Positions 42,282 to 51,998 of a DNA stretch of 64,000 nt are shown in pieces. The notes under the pieces were generated by a model. The model searched no databases. It worked only from the letters and a program-made list of their open reading frames with translations, and was not told the origin of the DNA. The DNA is taken from the NCBI RefSeq assembly GCF_018860155.1, contig NZ_JAHKNI010000010.1, forward strand, positions 301,405 through 365,404, written 5' to 3'. Position numbers and translations under genes: made by a program. Position 1 is the first letter of the stretch. Each line of letters starts with the position of its first letter. The DNA is from Nocardia albiluteola. Lineage in GTDB: Bacteria > Actinomycetota > Actinomycetes > Mycobacteriales > Mycobacteriaceae.

Positions 42282-42789
42282 TCAGCTCAGATGCGTGCCG
42301 AAGAAGGCGAAAATGCGCTGCCAGGCATCCTCGGTGGCCTCCGCGTTGTACCCCAGGCCGGTGACACGTAGCACCGGCTCGGCCGGAGGGGTAGAACGGC
42401 GCTGCGGCGTCGAAACCCTTGGGGGCCACCAGCAATACGAAGCCGCCGCCGAGGCAGAAACCCACCACCGCGACCTTGCCCGTGCAGTCGGCGTCGGCGA
42501 CGAGGTGGTCGCGGGCGGCGAGAATATCGCGGGTGGCGCGACCTCCACCGGTGCTGATGACCTCGCGCATGACGGCCGGCACGCAGCGGGCGCCGCCGCG
42601 CGCGTACAGATTCGGGGCGACGGCCAGGTAGCCGTTGGCGGCGAGGCGGCGGCAGGTGTTGCGGACATCGTCGCTCAATCCGATGCCGTCGTGCAAGACC
42701 ACGACTCCGGGCCAGGGGCCGGAGCCCTCGGGGGTCTCCAGAATCGCGTCGATCGGGCCGTCGGGTGCGGTCAGTTGGATCGTGGTCAT
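42282..42789 (-). pseudogene. Dienelactone hydrolase with internal deletion and frameshift
   Basis: From ATG 42789 the first ~140 residues are a normal dienelactone hydrolase: 'GVVVLHDGIGLSDDVRNTCRRLA', 'CTGKVAVVGFCLGGGFVLLVAPKGFDAAAPFY' (Cys nucleophile in GFCLGG). The sequence then jumps: the genuine C-terminus 'VTGLGYNAEATEDAWQRIFAFFGTHLS' is in another frame right after. About 80 residues that carry the catalytic Asp and His are deleted. The gene is dead. Confidence 0.75.
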
Positions 42790-42860
42790 CGTCGAGCCCT
42801 CCCTGATCATCGAGGATCGAACTACGACCGCATCCTAGTCGGCGGGGTTAGATTGGTCCT

Positions 42861-45176
42861 GTGGCGAGAAGCAAGCCTGCTCGCGTGGTCGGCAACCTGC
42901 CGTTCGCGGTCACCAGCTTGGTCGGACGAGCACGGGATATCCGCAATGTCCGCAAGCTTCTCACGAGTGCGCGCCTGGTCACGCTGACCGGTGTGGGCGG
43001 GGTCGGAAAGACCCGGCTGGCCACCGAGGTCGCGGCCGCGGCCAACCAGTCGTTTCCGGACGGGGTGTGGCTGGTTGATCTGGCCCGCGTCGGCGACGCG
43101 GATCTGATAGCGCGGGCAGTGCTGACCACCCTCGGAATCAACGACATGTCGAACCGAAGCGCCGAGCAGCAGCTCGTCGACCATCTCGCTCCCCTGCGGG
43201 CGCTACTCGTGCTGGACAACTGCGAACACCTGGTCGAAAGGTCCGGTGAGCTGTGCGAGCACCTCCTGAAAGCATGTGCCGGCCTGCGGATTCTGGCCAC
43301 CAGCCGGGAAGCGCTCGGGATCGTCTGCGAGCACGTGTATCCGGTACTGCCGCTGTCGATTCCGGCCTCGGGCACGGCGGTCACACCGGCGACACTGGCT
43401 ACTTTCGAAGCGCCGGCACTCCTGGTGGAACGGGCCCGCGCAGTACGTCCGGAAATCACTGTGACCGACGAGGATATGGACACGGTGACGCGAATCTGCC
43501 GCCGGCTCGACGGCATCCCGCTCGCCATCGAACTCGCCGCGTCCCGGCTACGATCGCTGACAATGCCGGCGCTGTTGGAACGGCTCGACGACCGATTCGC
43601 CCTGCTGGACATCGACGTGCGGGCCGCGGTGCCGCGGCAGCGGACGCTGCGGGCGCTGATCGACTGGAGCTACGAGCTGCTGCGACCGGCGAAGCGGCTG
43701 CTGTGGGCGCGTCTGTCGGTGTTCGCCGGAGATTTCACCCTGGACGCCGCGGAGGGCGTGTGCGCCGGCCCCGACCTGCCGCGCGAGGAGATCATGGACC
43801 TGATCGACCACTTGATCATGCAGTCGATCCTCGTGCTCACGCCGACCGACGGCCCACCACGGTACCGGATGCTGGAAACGATCCGAGAGTACGGATGGCA
43901 CCAGCTGAGCGAACTGGGTGAGACCGACGCCCTGCGCAAGCGACATTGCGACTACTACCGCGCGCTCGCCGAGCGAAGCGCTGCGGCATGGAACGGGCCC
44001 GGCCAGGCGGCCGGTCTGGCCGAGTTACGCGCCGAGCACGACAACCTCCGAGCGGCACTCGACTGGGCGACCAACGAGCCGACCGCCACACACGAGGCCC
44101 TGGCACTGGTCACGGCGCTGCGCTACCACTGGTGTACCGATAAATACCTCGGCGACGGGCGACGGTGGGTCGAGCGAGCATTGCGCAACTCCGACGAGAG
44201 CGACCCAGAACGGATCCCAGCGCTGTGGGTCGCGGCATGGGTGATGCTGCTACAAGGCGACCTTGACCAGGCCGACCGGGCACTGGACGAGTGCACCGCC
44301 CGCGCCGCTGCTGTGGGCGACCACCGTGCCGTTGCCTGGGCGGAGATTCTACGAGGCACCTCGGTGGGCTTTCACGGCCTGTCCGCAGCGGCCGTCGCCA
44401 TGTACGAGCGCCTCCTCGCCGATAACCCCGACGATGACGGCTTGGCCCTGATGACCCTGTTTCAGCTCGCCGTCGTGCAAGTACACGTCCGCGACGACAG
44501 AGCACCGGAGACCGCCCGGCGGGCGATCGCCCTGGCCGACAAGCGCGGCGAGCAATGGAGTAAATCGTTGGCCCTGTGGGCCCTCGGCATGCACCTGCAC
44601 GTGCAGGGCGAGTACGACCAGGCGATCGCGACAACCCGTGCCGGTCTGGAGATCCAGACGGGGTTCAACGACCACGTGGCCGCGGCACTCATGATCGAAC
44701 TGCTGGCCTGGAGCACCGCCGCCCGGGGCGAGTACCGGCGAGCGGCAGGGCTGCTCGGAGCAGTCGCATCGGAGTGGCGGCGAATCAATACATCGGTCAC
44801 GGCGTTCGGTCCCTACCGAGAGCCGCACGACACTTGCGAACGAACCGTCGCCGCGGCCTTGCCGGAGGCGGTGCTGCGCTCGGAGCGCGCACGCGGCGAG
44901 AGCCTCGACCACGACCAGGCGATCGCCTGCGCCCTCGAGCGTGACGAGTGTGCCTCCATCGAACCCCCCAAGGACGACGGCGTCGTATTGACCGCACGCG
45001 AGCAGCAGGTGGCCGAACTCGTCGCACAGGGCCTGAGCAACCGGCAGATCGCACAGCAGCTGGTGGTCTCGCCGCGCACCGTCGACCACCACGTCGGCAA
45101 CATCCTGGGCAAACTCGGCGTCTCGTCGCGGACGCAGATCGCCACCCGGACAGCACAGTCGCAGCGAGTACGGTAG
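42861..45176 (+). CDS. LuxR-family NB-ARC transcriptional regulator
   Basis: The 771-aa STAND regulator starts with 'GNLPFAVTSLVGRARDI', P-loop 'TLTGVGGVGKTRLATEV', Walker B 'ALLVLDNCEHLVE', and 'ILATSREALGI'. Winged-helix and TPR-like repeats follow from ~300 to 660. A C-terminal LuxR HTH contains 'LTAREQQVAELVAQGLSNRQIAQQLVVSPRTVDHHVGNILGKLGV'. It starts at GTG 42861. Members integrate a nucleotide switch with DNA binding; the signal here is unknown. The neighbouring dead hydrolase may once have been a target. Confidence 0.92.
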   Translation: MARSKPARVVGNLPFAVTSLVGRARDIRNVRKLLTSARLVTLTGVGGVGKTRLATEVAAAANQSFPDGVWLVDLARVGDADLIARAVLTTLGINDMSNRSAEQQLVDHLAPLRALLVLDNCEHLVERSGELCEHLLKACAGLRILATSREALGIVCEHVYPVLPLSIPASGTAVTPATLATFEAPALLVERARAVRPEITVTDEDMDTVTRICRRLDGIPLAIELAASRLRSLTMPALLERLDDRFALLDIDVRAAVPRQRTLRALIDWSYELLRPAKRLLWARLSVFAGDFTLDAAEGVCAGPDLPREEIMDLIDHLIMQSILVLTPTDGPPRYRMLETIREYGWHQLSELGETDALRKRHCDYYRALAERSAAAWNGPGQAAGLAELRAEHDNLRAALDWATNEPTATHEALALVTALRYHWCTDKYLGDGRRWVERALRNSDESDPERIPALWVAAWVMLLQGDLDQADRALDECTARAAAVGDHRAVAWAEILRGTSVGFHGLSAAAVAMYERLLADNPDDDGLALMTLFQLAVVQVHVRDDRAPETARRAIALADKRGEQWSKSLALWALGMHLHVQGEYDQAIATTRAGLEIQTGFNDHVAAALMIELLAWSTAARGEYRRAAGLLGAVASEWRRINTSVTAFGPYREPHDTCERTVAAALPEAVLRSERARGESLDHDQAIACALERDECASIEPPKDDGVVLTAREQQVAELVAQGLSNRQIAQQLVVSPRTVDHHVGNILGKLGVSSRTQIATRTAQSQRVR

Positions 45177-45275
45177 CCCGCCGGGCCACAGCCATCGCCG
45201 AGACCTGTGCCGACGATGTCGTGTGGCACGAACCGGACCGAATTATGCACGGGCGCACGGCATCTACTGCGGTCC
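45166..45275 (+). pseudogene. NTF2/SnoaL-like N-terminal remnant
   Basis: A frame overlapping the LuxR gene's last bases reads 'ARRATAIAETCADDVVWHEPDRIMHGRTA', matching the start of SnoaL-like NTF2-fold proteins ('...IAELYADDVVWYEPD...HGR'). It ends against the convergent Mut7-C gene, so only a stub remains. Confidence 0.4.
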
Positions 45276-46019
45276 GATCGCGTCGCGGATCCGGGTAACG
45301 AGGTCGTTCAGCCGCTGCTGATGCGAACCCTCCCAATAGATCCAGCTGCACTCCCGGCACTGCCTGAAGGTGTCGTAGTAGTCCCGGGTGAGTGGTTCCA
45401 GTCTGTCGACGACGTCCTGTTTGGCCACGTCGGCCAAGACCCCGCCGCAGCGCATGCAGCGACTGAACGGCAGCAACCGATCGGCCAGATCGAGGCGGCG
45501 GATCACCTCGACGATCTGCTCGAAGGGCCGGTCCGAACGCACGAACACCCCGTGAGTTACGGTGCGGCGCTTGAGAAGTCCGTGGTCGCGGGTGAGTATG
45601 ATCCGGCGCTCGGCCGCGGCGGCCGCAGCCAGCGCGGTGTCGTCGGCATCGGCCGGGCCGCGGGCATCGAGTCCCATCAACCTCATCAGCCGCCCGAGCC
45701 CGCCGAGATTGACGTCCACAACGAACCGCGGATCGCGCAGCGGACGGGCACGCACCCGCGTCAGCGGCCCGATATCCAATGTCTCGAACACCGGGTAGGC
45801 GGCGAGCCGATCACCCGGCCGCGGGCGATGACCGAAGTCGACCGATTCACCGTTCACCAGCAGGAGGTCGACCTCGGTGTGCGGGATGCCCGCGGCCTCG
45901 ACGATGTCCTTCACGGTCTGATGCGGACGGATCGGCCGCAGCTGCGCCGCATACCGCGCAGCCACCGGCACGAAGTCGTTCAGCTCGGCATACACCCGCA
46001 GTTCGACACTCGAGGTCAT
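45264..46019 (-). CDS. Mut7-C RNase domain protein with ThiS-like N-terminus
   Basis: The 251-aa protein has a ubiquitin/ThiS-like domain at ~5-80 ('VELRVYAELNDFVP', 'VNGESVDFGHRPRPGDRLAAYP') and a PIN-like Mut7-C RNase domain at ~95-245 ('PRFVVDVNLGGLGRLMRLMGLDA', 'ERRIILTRDHGLLKRR'). A zinc-ribbon pair is built from 'RCMRCGGVL' and 'QCRECSWIYWEGSH'. It is a known fused architecture in bacteria with undefined substrates. It starts 27 bp after the carboxylic acid reductase stop, so it may be co-transcribed. Confidence 0.88.
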   Translation of the reverse strand: MTSSVELRVYAELNDFVPVAARYAAQLRPIRPHQTVKDIVEAAGIPHTEVDLLLVNGESVDFGHRPRPGDRLAAYPVFETLDIGPLTRVRARPLRDPRFVVDVNLGGLGRLMRLMGLDARGPADADDTALAAAAAAERRIILTRDHGLLKRRTVTHGVFVRSDRPFEQIVEVIRRLDLADRLLPFSRCMRCGGVLADVAKQDVVDRLEPLTRDYYDTFRQCRECSWIYWEGSHQQRLNDLVTRIRDAIGPQ

Positions 46020-46046
46020 GTGTTGATGGTTCCCTCGCTAGCGAAG

Positions 46047-49000
46047 TCAGGCCGCAGAAGCTCCCGAGGCGGACGCGAGCAGCCCCAGCTGCTGTAGATC
46101 GGTCACGTATTTGTCGATCAACGGTTCGGTCAGGTGTGGCACATCCTTTGCGCTGTCGATCGCGACGGATTGCACTGCGGCGCGGAACTTTTCCGCGGGC
46201 ATGGGGGCTGTCGGCATCGGTGCCGCGGGGCGGGCGTAGGCACTCAGCAGCGGTAGCACGGAGTTCTTCCGCTGGTCCTCGGGCAATGCCTGCAGCGCCG
46301 CTTCGAACCGGATCAGCCACTCGCTGTAGTTCTCGATCCGGTCGATCTTGTTGCCTGCCGCGGTGAGCCAGTCGACGAACGTGTCCAGGGAAATGCCGTC
46401 GTCGTAGGTGTTGAGCACGTTGTAGGTGCGGTATTCGCCGGTGATAATCCCACCCAGGGTGGCGATCGCCGCGGCGGTGAAGTCGGCTGGCAGCCCGTCG
46501 TAATGGGCGCGCTGCGGGTTGCCGGCCGCGTCGAGCTGATAGAAGGACCGCGGCGCGATGTGGGTCGTCACCAGGCTCAGGACCAGGCGAGTGAACATAT
46601 CGGTCACGTTGACCTGGCCCGAGTACCGCGAGTGCGCCAAGATCATGTCGGAACGGAATACCGCTACCGGCAACCCACACAGATCGTGTGCCTCGCGCAG
46701 CAGCACCTCACCGGCCCACTTGCTGGTTGCGTAGCCGCTGGCGTACGACGCGTCCAGGGAACGGGACGGACTGGCCGCGCGCACGTCCACGTCTTCGCCG
46801 ACGAAGCTGCCGTCGGGCAGTGCGGTCACCGCCACCGTCGAAATGTAATCGATCGGCTTGAGCCGCTTGGTGATTCCCAATTTGATGATTTCTGCGGTGC
46901 CCACCACGTTCGGGCCGAACAGCTGGCTGTACGGCAGCACGTGGTTGACCATCGCAGCCACATGCACGATCAGGTCGACCGACTCGGCCAGGCGGTTCCA
47001 GGTGGGGGTGTCGACGCCGAGATGCGCGGCTCCCACGTCACCGACGAGGACCTCGAGGTGCTTGTCGGCCAAATCGCGGAAGTGCTGGGACAACTCGGCG
47101 TCACCGCTGTCGATCGCGGCCTCGATGCGCTGGCGCGCCGCGATCGGGTCGGCGCCGCGAGCCAGGCAGATCAGTCTTCCCCCGATCGGCGCCAGCCGCT
47201 CGAGCCAGTCCAGGCACAAGAAGCGGCCGAGATACCCGTTGGCGCCGGTGAGCAGGACAGTGGTCACCGTGCCGGTCGGCGCCTCGAGCGCGGGCGCGGC
47301 CTCCAACGTCTGCACGTCGATGAACTTGTCCAATGTCAGATCGGCTGCGCGGGCGACGGTCGCGTCGCGGCCGTGCACCGAGGCGAACGTGGGCCGCGTC
47401 GAGGCCGAAGTACGTTCGCCGTCAATGTAATCCGCGATGGTGTCCAGTGTTGCGGTGGGGCCGATGATCGTCTGCACCGGCACGTCGATGTGATAGATCT
47501 GCTCCAGCAGCGAGCCGTAGGAAAATGCCGAGAGCGAATCACCGCCGAGCTCAACGAATTTGGCGTCGGCTGGCAGGCCCGTCCCAGCGGCCTCCGAGCC
47601 GAGCGTTACCACAGCGGCGCGTCGAACGGTGTCGATCGTCGGGAGCTCCCGGGCAACCGCGCGCAGCTGATCGATCTGGTTCTCCTGCCCCGCTGCGATA
47701 TCGGCGTACATCGCTTCCAGCCGTTCGCCGTAACGGACCTTGAGCGCCGGGCGCAACAACTTGCCGATTCCCGACAGCAGGCCGTTGGCACGGGTGAACG
47801 GCTCGGACGCCACCAGGAAGTCTCGCGGGATCTCATAGCCGGGAAGATCGTTCTCGGCCGCGATCCGATGCAACGACTCCGCGATCAGCGCACGGGCGTC
47901 GCCGTCGCCGATCCTGTCGTGGTTCGGTACGACCACGGCCAGGAGGAACGCCTGCTCGCTGCTGCCGTAGACGAATATCTGCCGGATGTACGGGCTGGCA
48001 GCGAAATCCGCCTCGAGTTTGGACACCGCGACGAACTCGCCCTGCGAAAGCTTGATGACGTTATTGCTGCGGTCGAGGTACACCAGCTGATCGGGCGCGA
48101 TCTCCGCCATGATGTCGCCGGTCTTGTAGAAACCGTCCTCGTCGAATATCTCGGCGGTCAGCTCGGGATGCTTGTAATAGCCGGGAATCAGGCTGGTCGA
48201 CTTCATGTAGAGCTCCCCACGCGGATGCGGCTCGTCGGTGGTGAAGTAGCCGAGCTCCGGAACGTCGACGAGCTTGTAATCGGTCACCGGCGGACGCAGA
48301 ATCTTTCCGCTGCGCATGATTCCGCCGCCGTTCTCCGTCGACCCGTAGCCATCGCTGACGGGACAGTCGAGCAGCGACTCCATGAAAGCATGCATCTGCT
48401 TCGACAGCGGCGCGCTGCCGCACATCGCCGACACCACTCGGCCACCGAGAAAATCTTGGCGCAGTTCGGATTTCACAGCGTCGTCCAGTTCGTCGGGACT
48501 TTGCCCGTCGACCGGCGGCTGATCCAGCTCCTTGCGGTATCGCCGAAAGATCATGTCGCACACCCGCGGAACGAGGTTCAATGCCGTAGGACGAACCAAC
48601 CCGATGTCCTCGAACAACGTGGACATGTCGCTCTCGGCGGCAAAGTATCCGATGCCGCCGGCGGACAGCGTGCTGATCAGCCACGCCAGCCCATAGACGT
48701 GACTCAGCGGCATGTACTGCAGGTGAATCGCCGGGACCTCGATACCGATGTCGAGCGACGGACTGTGCGGCCGTAGCCAGAGTCTCGCCACCAGATCGGT
48801 GGTGTACATGGCGCCCTTCGGCGTGCCGGTGCTGCCCGACGTGTAGATCAGCGTGGCCAGCGGATCCTCGCCGGCCGCGGGAACGAACGGCGGCGCCATC
48901 GGCAGCCGGCGCCCGACAGCCAGCTCCTGCAGCAGCGGCACCACATCCAGCGTGCGGCCTGCGGCGGCCAGCCGCACCGTCGCCGCCTCGAAACGCTCGC

Positions 49001-49595
49001 GTTGCTCATCGTCGTCACCGAGGTAGTCGAAGACCACCAGCCGCTGGACTGTGGGAGCACCGAGCACGATATCGACTGCAACGTCGAGGGATTCGATGCT
49101 GGTGGCGAAGATCCGCGGCTGCGTCTCGGCGACGATCGGCGCCAGCTGGGCGGCAGTCGAGCTGGTCTGCAACGGCACGAACACGGCGCCCAGGCGGATA
49201 CACGCCAGATCGATCACCGCGTAACCAACGCTGGTGAAACCCAGCACGGCGACGAAGTCACCGGCACGAAAGCCGCTCGACTGCCACGAGTTGGCCAACG
49301 CGATGACGCGGTCGTGCAGCTGGCCGTAGGTGATCGTGTCGAAGCCCGACAGCAGCGTCGTCGTGCGACGTCCGGTGGCCTCGTCCCGCGTCACCTCCCG
49401 CGCTCGCTGCCCCAAGGCCGGTCGGCGGGCGTAGCCGTCCAGGTACTCCTCCACCACTTCCCACAGCCGCAGGCCCGGCCTGTGCGCGGCGGCGGTTACC
49501 TCCGGCAGTGGTGCTGCGGCCCGAAATTGCGGGTCGGTCGCGTACAGATGGTCGACCCGGTGGGTCAATCGCTGGTCTCGCTCCGTTTCTTCCAT
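46047..49595 (-). CDS. car: Carboxylic acid reductase
   Basis: The 1182-aa enzyme reduces carboxylic acids to aldehydes with ATP and NADPH. Its parts are an adenylation domain (ATP loop TLIYTSGSTGTPKGAMY near 249-264), a carrier domain with the phosphopantetheine Ser in LGGDSLSAF (~685), and a thioester reductase domain with the NADPH motif LLTGANGYLGRFL (~785) and catalytic Tyr-Lys in YASGYATSKWAGE (~950). Length and order match the Nocardia-type CAR. It needs a phosphopantetheinyl transferase encoded elsewhere. AAGGAA lies before ATG 49595. Natural substrates in the host are unclear. Confidence 0.97.
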   Translation of the reverse strand: MEETERDQRLTHRVDHLYATDPQFRAAAPLPEVTAAAHRPGLRLWEVVEEYLDGYARRPALGQRAREVTRDEATGRRTTTLLSGFDTITYGQLHDRVIALANSWQSSGFRAGDFVAVLGFTSVGYAVIDLACIRLGAVFVPLQTSSTAAQLAPIVAETQPRIFATSIESLDVAVDIVLGAPTVQRLVVFDYLGDDDEQRERFEAATVRLAAAGRTLDVVPLLQELAVGRRLPMAPPFVPAAGEDPLATLIYTSGSTGTPKGAMYTTDLVARLWLRPHSPSLDIGIEVPAIHLQYMPLSHVYGLAWLISTLSAGGIGYFAAESDMSTLFEDIGLVRPTALNLVPRVCDMIFRRYRKELDQPPVDGQSPDELDDAVKSELRQDFLGGRVVSAMCGSAPLSKQMHAFMESLLDCPVSDGYGSTENGGGIMRSGKILRPPVTDYKLVDVPELGYFTTDEPHPRGELYMKSTSLIPGYYKHPELTAEIFDEDGFYKTGDIMAEIAPDQLVYLDRSNNVIKLSQGEFVAVSKLEADFAASPYIRQIFVYGSSEQAFLLAVVVPNHDRIGDGDARALIAESLHRIAAENDLPGYEIPRDFLVASEPFTRANGLLSGIGKLLRPALKVRYGERLEAMYADIAAGQENQIDQLRAVARELPTIDTVRRAAVVTLGSEAAGTGLPADAKFVELGGDSLSAFSYGSLLEQIYHIDVPVQTIIGPTATLDTIADYIDGERTSASTRPTFASVHGRDATVARAADLTLDKFIDVQTLEAAPALEAPTGTVTTVLLTGANGYLGRFLCLDWLERLAPIGGRLICLARGADPIAARQRIEAAIDSGDAELSQHFRDLADKHLEVLVGDVGAAHLGVDTPTWNRLAESVDLIVHVAAMVNHVLPYSQLFGPNVVGTAEIIKLGITKRLKPIDYISTVAVTALPDGSFVGEDVDVRAASPSRSLDASYASGYATSKWAGEVLLREAHDLCGLPVAVFRSDMILAHSRYSGQVNVTDMFTRLVLSLVTTHIAPRSFYQLDAAGNPQRAHYDGLPADFTAAAIATLGGIITGEYRTYNVLNTYDDGISLDTFVDWLTAAGNKIDRIENYSEWLIRFEAALQALPEDQRKNSVLPLLSAYARPAAPMPTAPMPAEKFRAAVQSVAIDSAKDVPHLTEPLIDKYVTDLQQLGLLASASGASAA

Positions 49596-50148
49596 GGTTC
49601 CTTACCTCTTCCGTCGAGGGTGTCCGTGGCCGCGGGTCGTTATGGTCCCAGCACCAGTCTCGTCGATTTCCGGCGCTCCGATAGCGTGGCAGTAGCTATG
49701 CCGAAGACGAGGCCAGGACGGGTTCGGCTCACATCTAGTCAAGCCCCCGCTGCACCGGTCCCTCGATCCGTTCGAGCCACGGCGGACCACGTGCGCCGCT
49801 AGGTTCGTTCCCGGGTGCCCAGTCGGTTGTCAGGTCGGGTGGGCGAACTCCCGACCGCGGCGCAACGGGCACGGTAACTGATTGCAGCAGAAGATGATTC
49901 AGCCTGCGGACAACACCGGATATCAGTACTGCGCCCTGATCGGCGACAGAACCCCGCTCCGCTCTGGACGAAGTAGCCCGCCGCCGGTCCAACTAGCGTC
50001 TATGGCCGTCCATCCTGCCCCACGGCTCGCCCGTCGAGGCCCGAAGCGCCGTAGTGAATCTTTGTGGCTGTCATCCGGTTTCGTGCCGGTAGCGTCGCCG
50101 GGTCGGCGATAATCGACGCGACGTGACCGCGGTGGGGAAGGATCGGGT
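49596..50148. other. 553-bp divergent gap, no gene seen
   Basis: The region lies between the car start (minus) and an FAD oxidase start (plus). Short ORFs in all frames lack RBS, family features or actinomycete codon bias. It must contain the promoters of both genes. I see no convincing palindrome. Confidence 0.5.
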
Positions 50149-51606
50149 ATGACGTGGAATTCGTGGAGACAGGCGTTCCTCACGGCGGGGGCGGTCGTGG
50201 TCGGCTTCGACCCGTCCACGCGCACGTGGGTCACCGACGCCGCCCAGTCCGAGGGGATGGTCGACCTGCCCGAGCTGAAGGGCAAGGTGGTGACCGATCC
50301 CGCCTCGCGCGGCCAGGCGGCCGACGACTTCGGGCACCTGGTCCATCGGACCCCCAGGGCCGTGCTGGAGCCCGGCGCCGCGTCGGACATCATCCATATG
50401 ATGGCGTACTGCCGAACGCACGGCGTGCAGGTGGCCGCGCGCGGCCAGGGACACGCCACCTTCGGTCAGGGCCAGGTCGCGGGCGGTCTGATCATCGACA
50501 TGACCCCGCTCAACGCGGTTAAGGTGTCGGGGGACACGGCCGTCGTGGAGGCGGGCGCGCTGTGGAGCAGCGTGGCGCAGGCGACCCTGGCCCACGGCCT
50601 GACCCCTCCGGTCTTCACCGACTACCTGGAACTCTCGGTCGGCGGCACGCTCTCGGTGGGCGGTGTCGGCGGCCAGACCCACCACTACGGATCCCAGGCC
50701 GACAACGTCGTGGAGCTGGACGTCGTCACGGGGGACGCCAGCCTGAGGAAGTGTTCCGCGGGGACGCACCCTGACCTCTTCCACGCGGCCCTGGCTGGAA
50801 GAGGACAGTGCGGCATCATCACCCAGGCCACCGTGCGCCTGCTGCCCGCCCCCGCGATGGTCCGCCACTACCTGCTCTCCTACTCGAGCGTCGCCGCGCT
50901 GACCGCTGACCAGCGGCTCGTGGTCAACGACGGCCGCTTCGCCTACGTGGAGGGAGAGCTTGGGCTGCTGACCGGCTCCGATGGCTGGAGTTACCAGCTC
51001 GAGGCGGTCGCCTTCTTCGACGGTACGACCCCGCCCGACGACGCCAGGCTTCTCGACGGTCTGGGCGACAAGTCCGGCGACCGGCAGATCAAGGACGTGT
51101 CCTACTTCGAGTTCCTCAACCGGCTCGCCCCTGGTGTCGCCGGTCTGAAGTCCTCCGGCGAGTGGTACCGCCCGCACCCTTGGTGGAACATGTTCCTGCC
51201 CGCGAGCCGCACTGAGGCCTTCGTGGAGGCCGCTATCAAGGACCTGACCGAGACCGAGGTCGGCGCCAGCGGCGTGGTCCTGCTCTATCCCTTCCCCCGC
51301 GCCCGCCTGGGCCTGCCCTTGCTGCGCGTGCCCGACGAGGAGATGGTCTTCCTGTTCACACTGCTCAGAACCGCCTCGCCCGGAGCCGAGAGCCCGCAGG
51401 ACATGGTGGAGGCCAACCGTTCCCTCTACCTGCGCGCCCAAGCCGTCGGGGGCTACCAGTACCCGGTCGGCTCCATACCCACCACGCATGAGGAGTGGCG
51501 CACCCACTACGGCCTCGCATGGGACGCCTTCGAGAAGGCTCGTAAACGCTACGACCCCAACGGAATCCTCACTCCGGGCCAGGGCGTCTTCCCTCCGGGA
51601 CCGTGA
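50149..51606 (+). CDS. FAD oxidoreductase, cytokinin-dehydrogenase-like
   Basis: The 485-aa PCMH-type flavoprotein has 'ARGQGHATFGQGQ' (the His aligns with the covalent 8-alpha-histidyl FAD site of cytokinin dehydrogenases), 'SVGGTLSVGGVGGQTHHYGSQADNV' and C-terminal 'WDAFEKARKRYDPNGILTPGQGVF'. The N-terminus, 'SWRQAFLTAGAVVVGFD', looks like a Tat signal in which the second Arg is replaced by Gln (normally RRxFL), so export may be lost. AAGGA precedes ATG 50149. Electron acceptor and substrate are unknown. Confidence 0.88.
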   Translation: MTWNSWRQAFLTAGAVVVGFDPSTRTWVTDAAQSEGMVDLPELKGKVVTDPASRGQAADDFGHLVHRTPRAVLEPGAASDIIHMMAYCRTHGVQVAARGQGHATFGQGQVAGGLIIDMTPLNAVKVSGDTAVVEAGALWSSVAQATLAHGLTPPVFTDYLELSVGGTLSVGGVGGQTHHYGSQADNVVELDVVTGDASLRKCSAGTHPDLFHAALAGRGQCGIITQATVRLLPAPAMVRHYLLSYSSVAALTADQRLVVNDGRFAYVEGELGLLTGSDGWSYQLEAVAFFDGTTPPDDARLLDGLGDKSGDRQIKDVSYFEFLNRLAPGVAGLKSSGEWYRPHPWWNMFLPASRTEAFVEAAIKDLTETEVGASGVVLLYPFPRARLGLPLLRVPDEEMVFLFTLLRTASPGAESPQDMVEANRSLYLRAQAVGGYQYPVGSIPTTHEEWRTHYGLAWDAFEKARKRYDPNGILTPGQGVFPPGP

Positions 51607-51869
51607 AGTCCGAACACGCCCGCTGGCTCACCCGTGCCGGGTTTCGCCGCCAGGCGAGGGGCGCGGTGTTGCAGGACCTTCGCGTTGCCAACGCTGGTTC
51701 CGAGTGCCGCCACTGCCTGCCGGAGCGTATAGCCCGGCAGGAAGCGCAGCTCCAGCACCGTCCGGTAGCGCGGGGCAGGCGGGACGGCGTCGCCGAACGC
51801 GGCCCGAGCGGCTGCGGCAAGCGGGCTGAGGTCGGTCGTGACCGGGACGATACTGACCCACCCCGACAT
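51549..51869 (-). pseudogene. Sigma-70 region 4 remnant
   Basis: The minus-strand frame encodes 'YRTVLELRFLPGYTLRQAVAALGTSVGNAKVLQHRA', the region-4 HTH of an ECF-type sigma factor, next to a short N-terminal stretch with no region 2. The reading frame overlaps the convergent oxidase gene end. It lacks the core-binding domain, so it is a fragment. Confidence 0.55.
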
Positions 51870-51998
51870 ACCAGCGTTGCGTGAGTGCTCGGGTGCCGGA
51901 TCTCTTGGCCGGGCTCCAGTGGCGATCGGCCTGCCCCTGACCGAAGTCCGGGGCAGGGCCGGAGAAATCGCGGTCACTTCAGCGGTGCTGGATCAGCG

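Noticed and set aside
46503..48776. Long plus-strand ORF opposite carboxylic acid reductase
   Set aside because: Antisense shadow; composition is non-native and the minus strand encodes all CAR domains.
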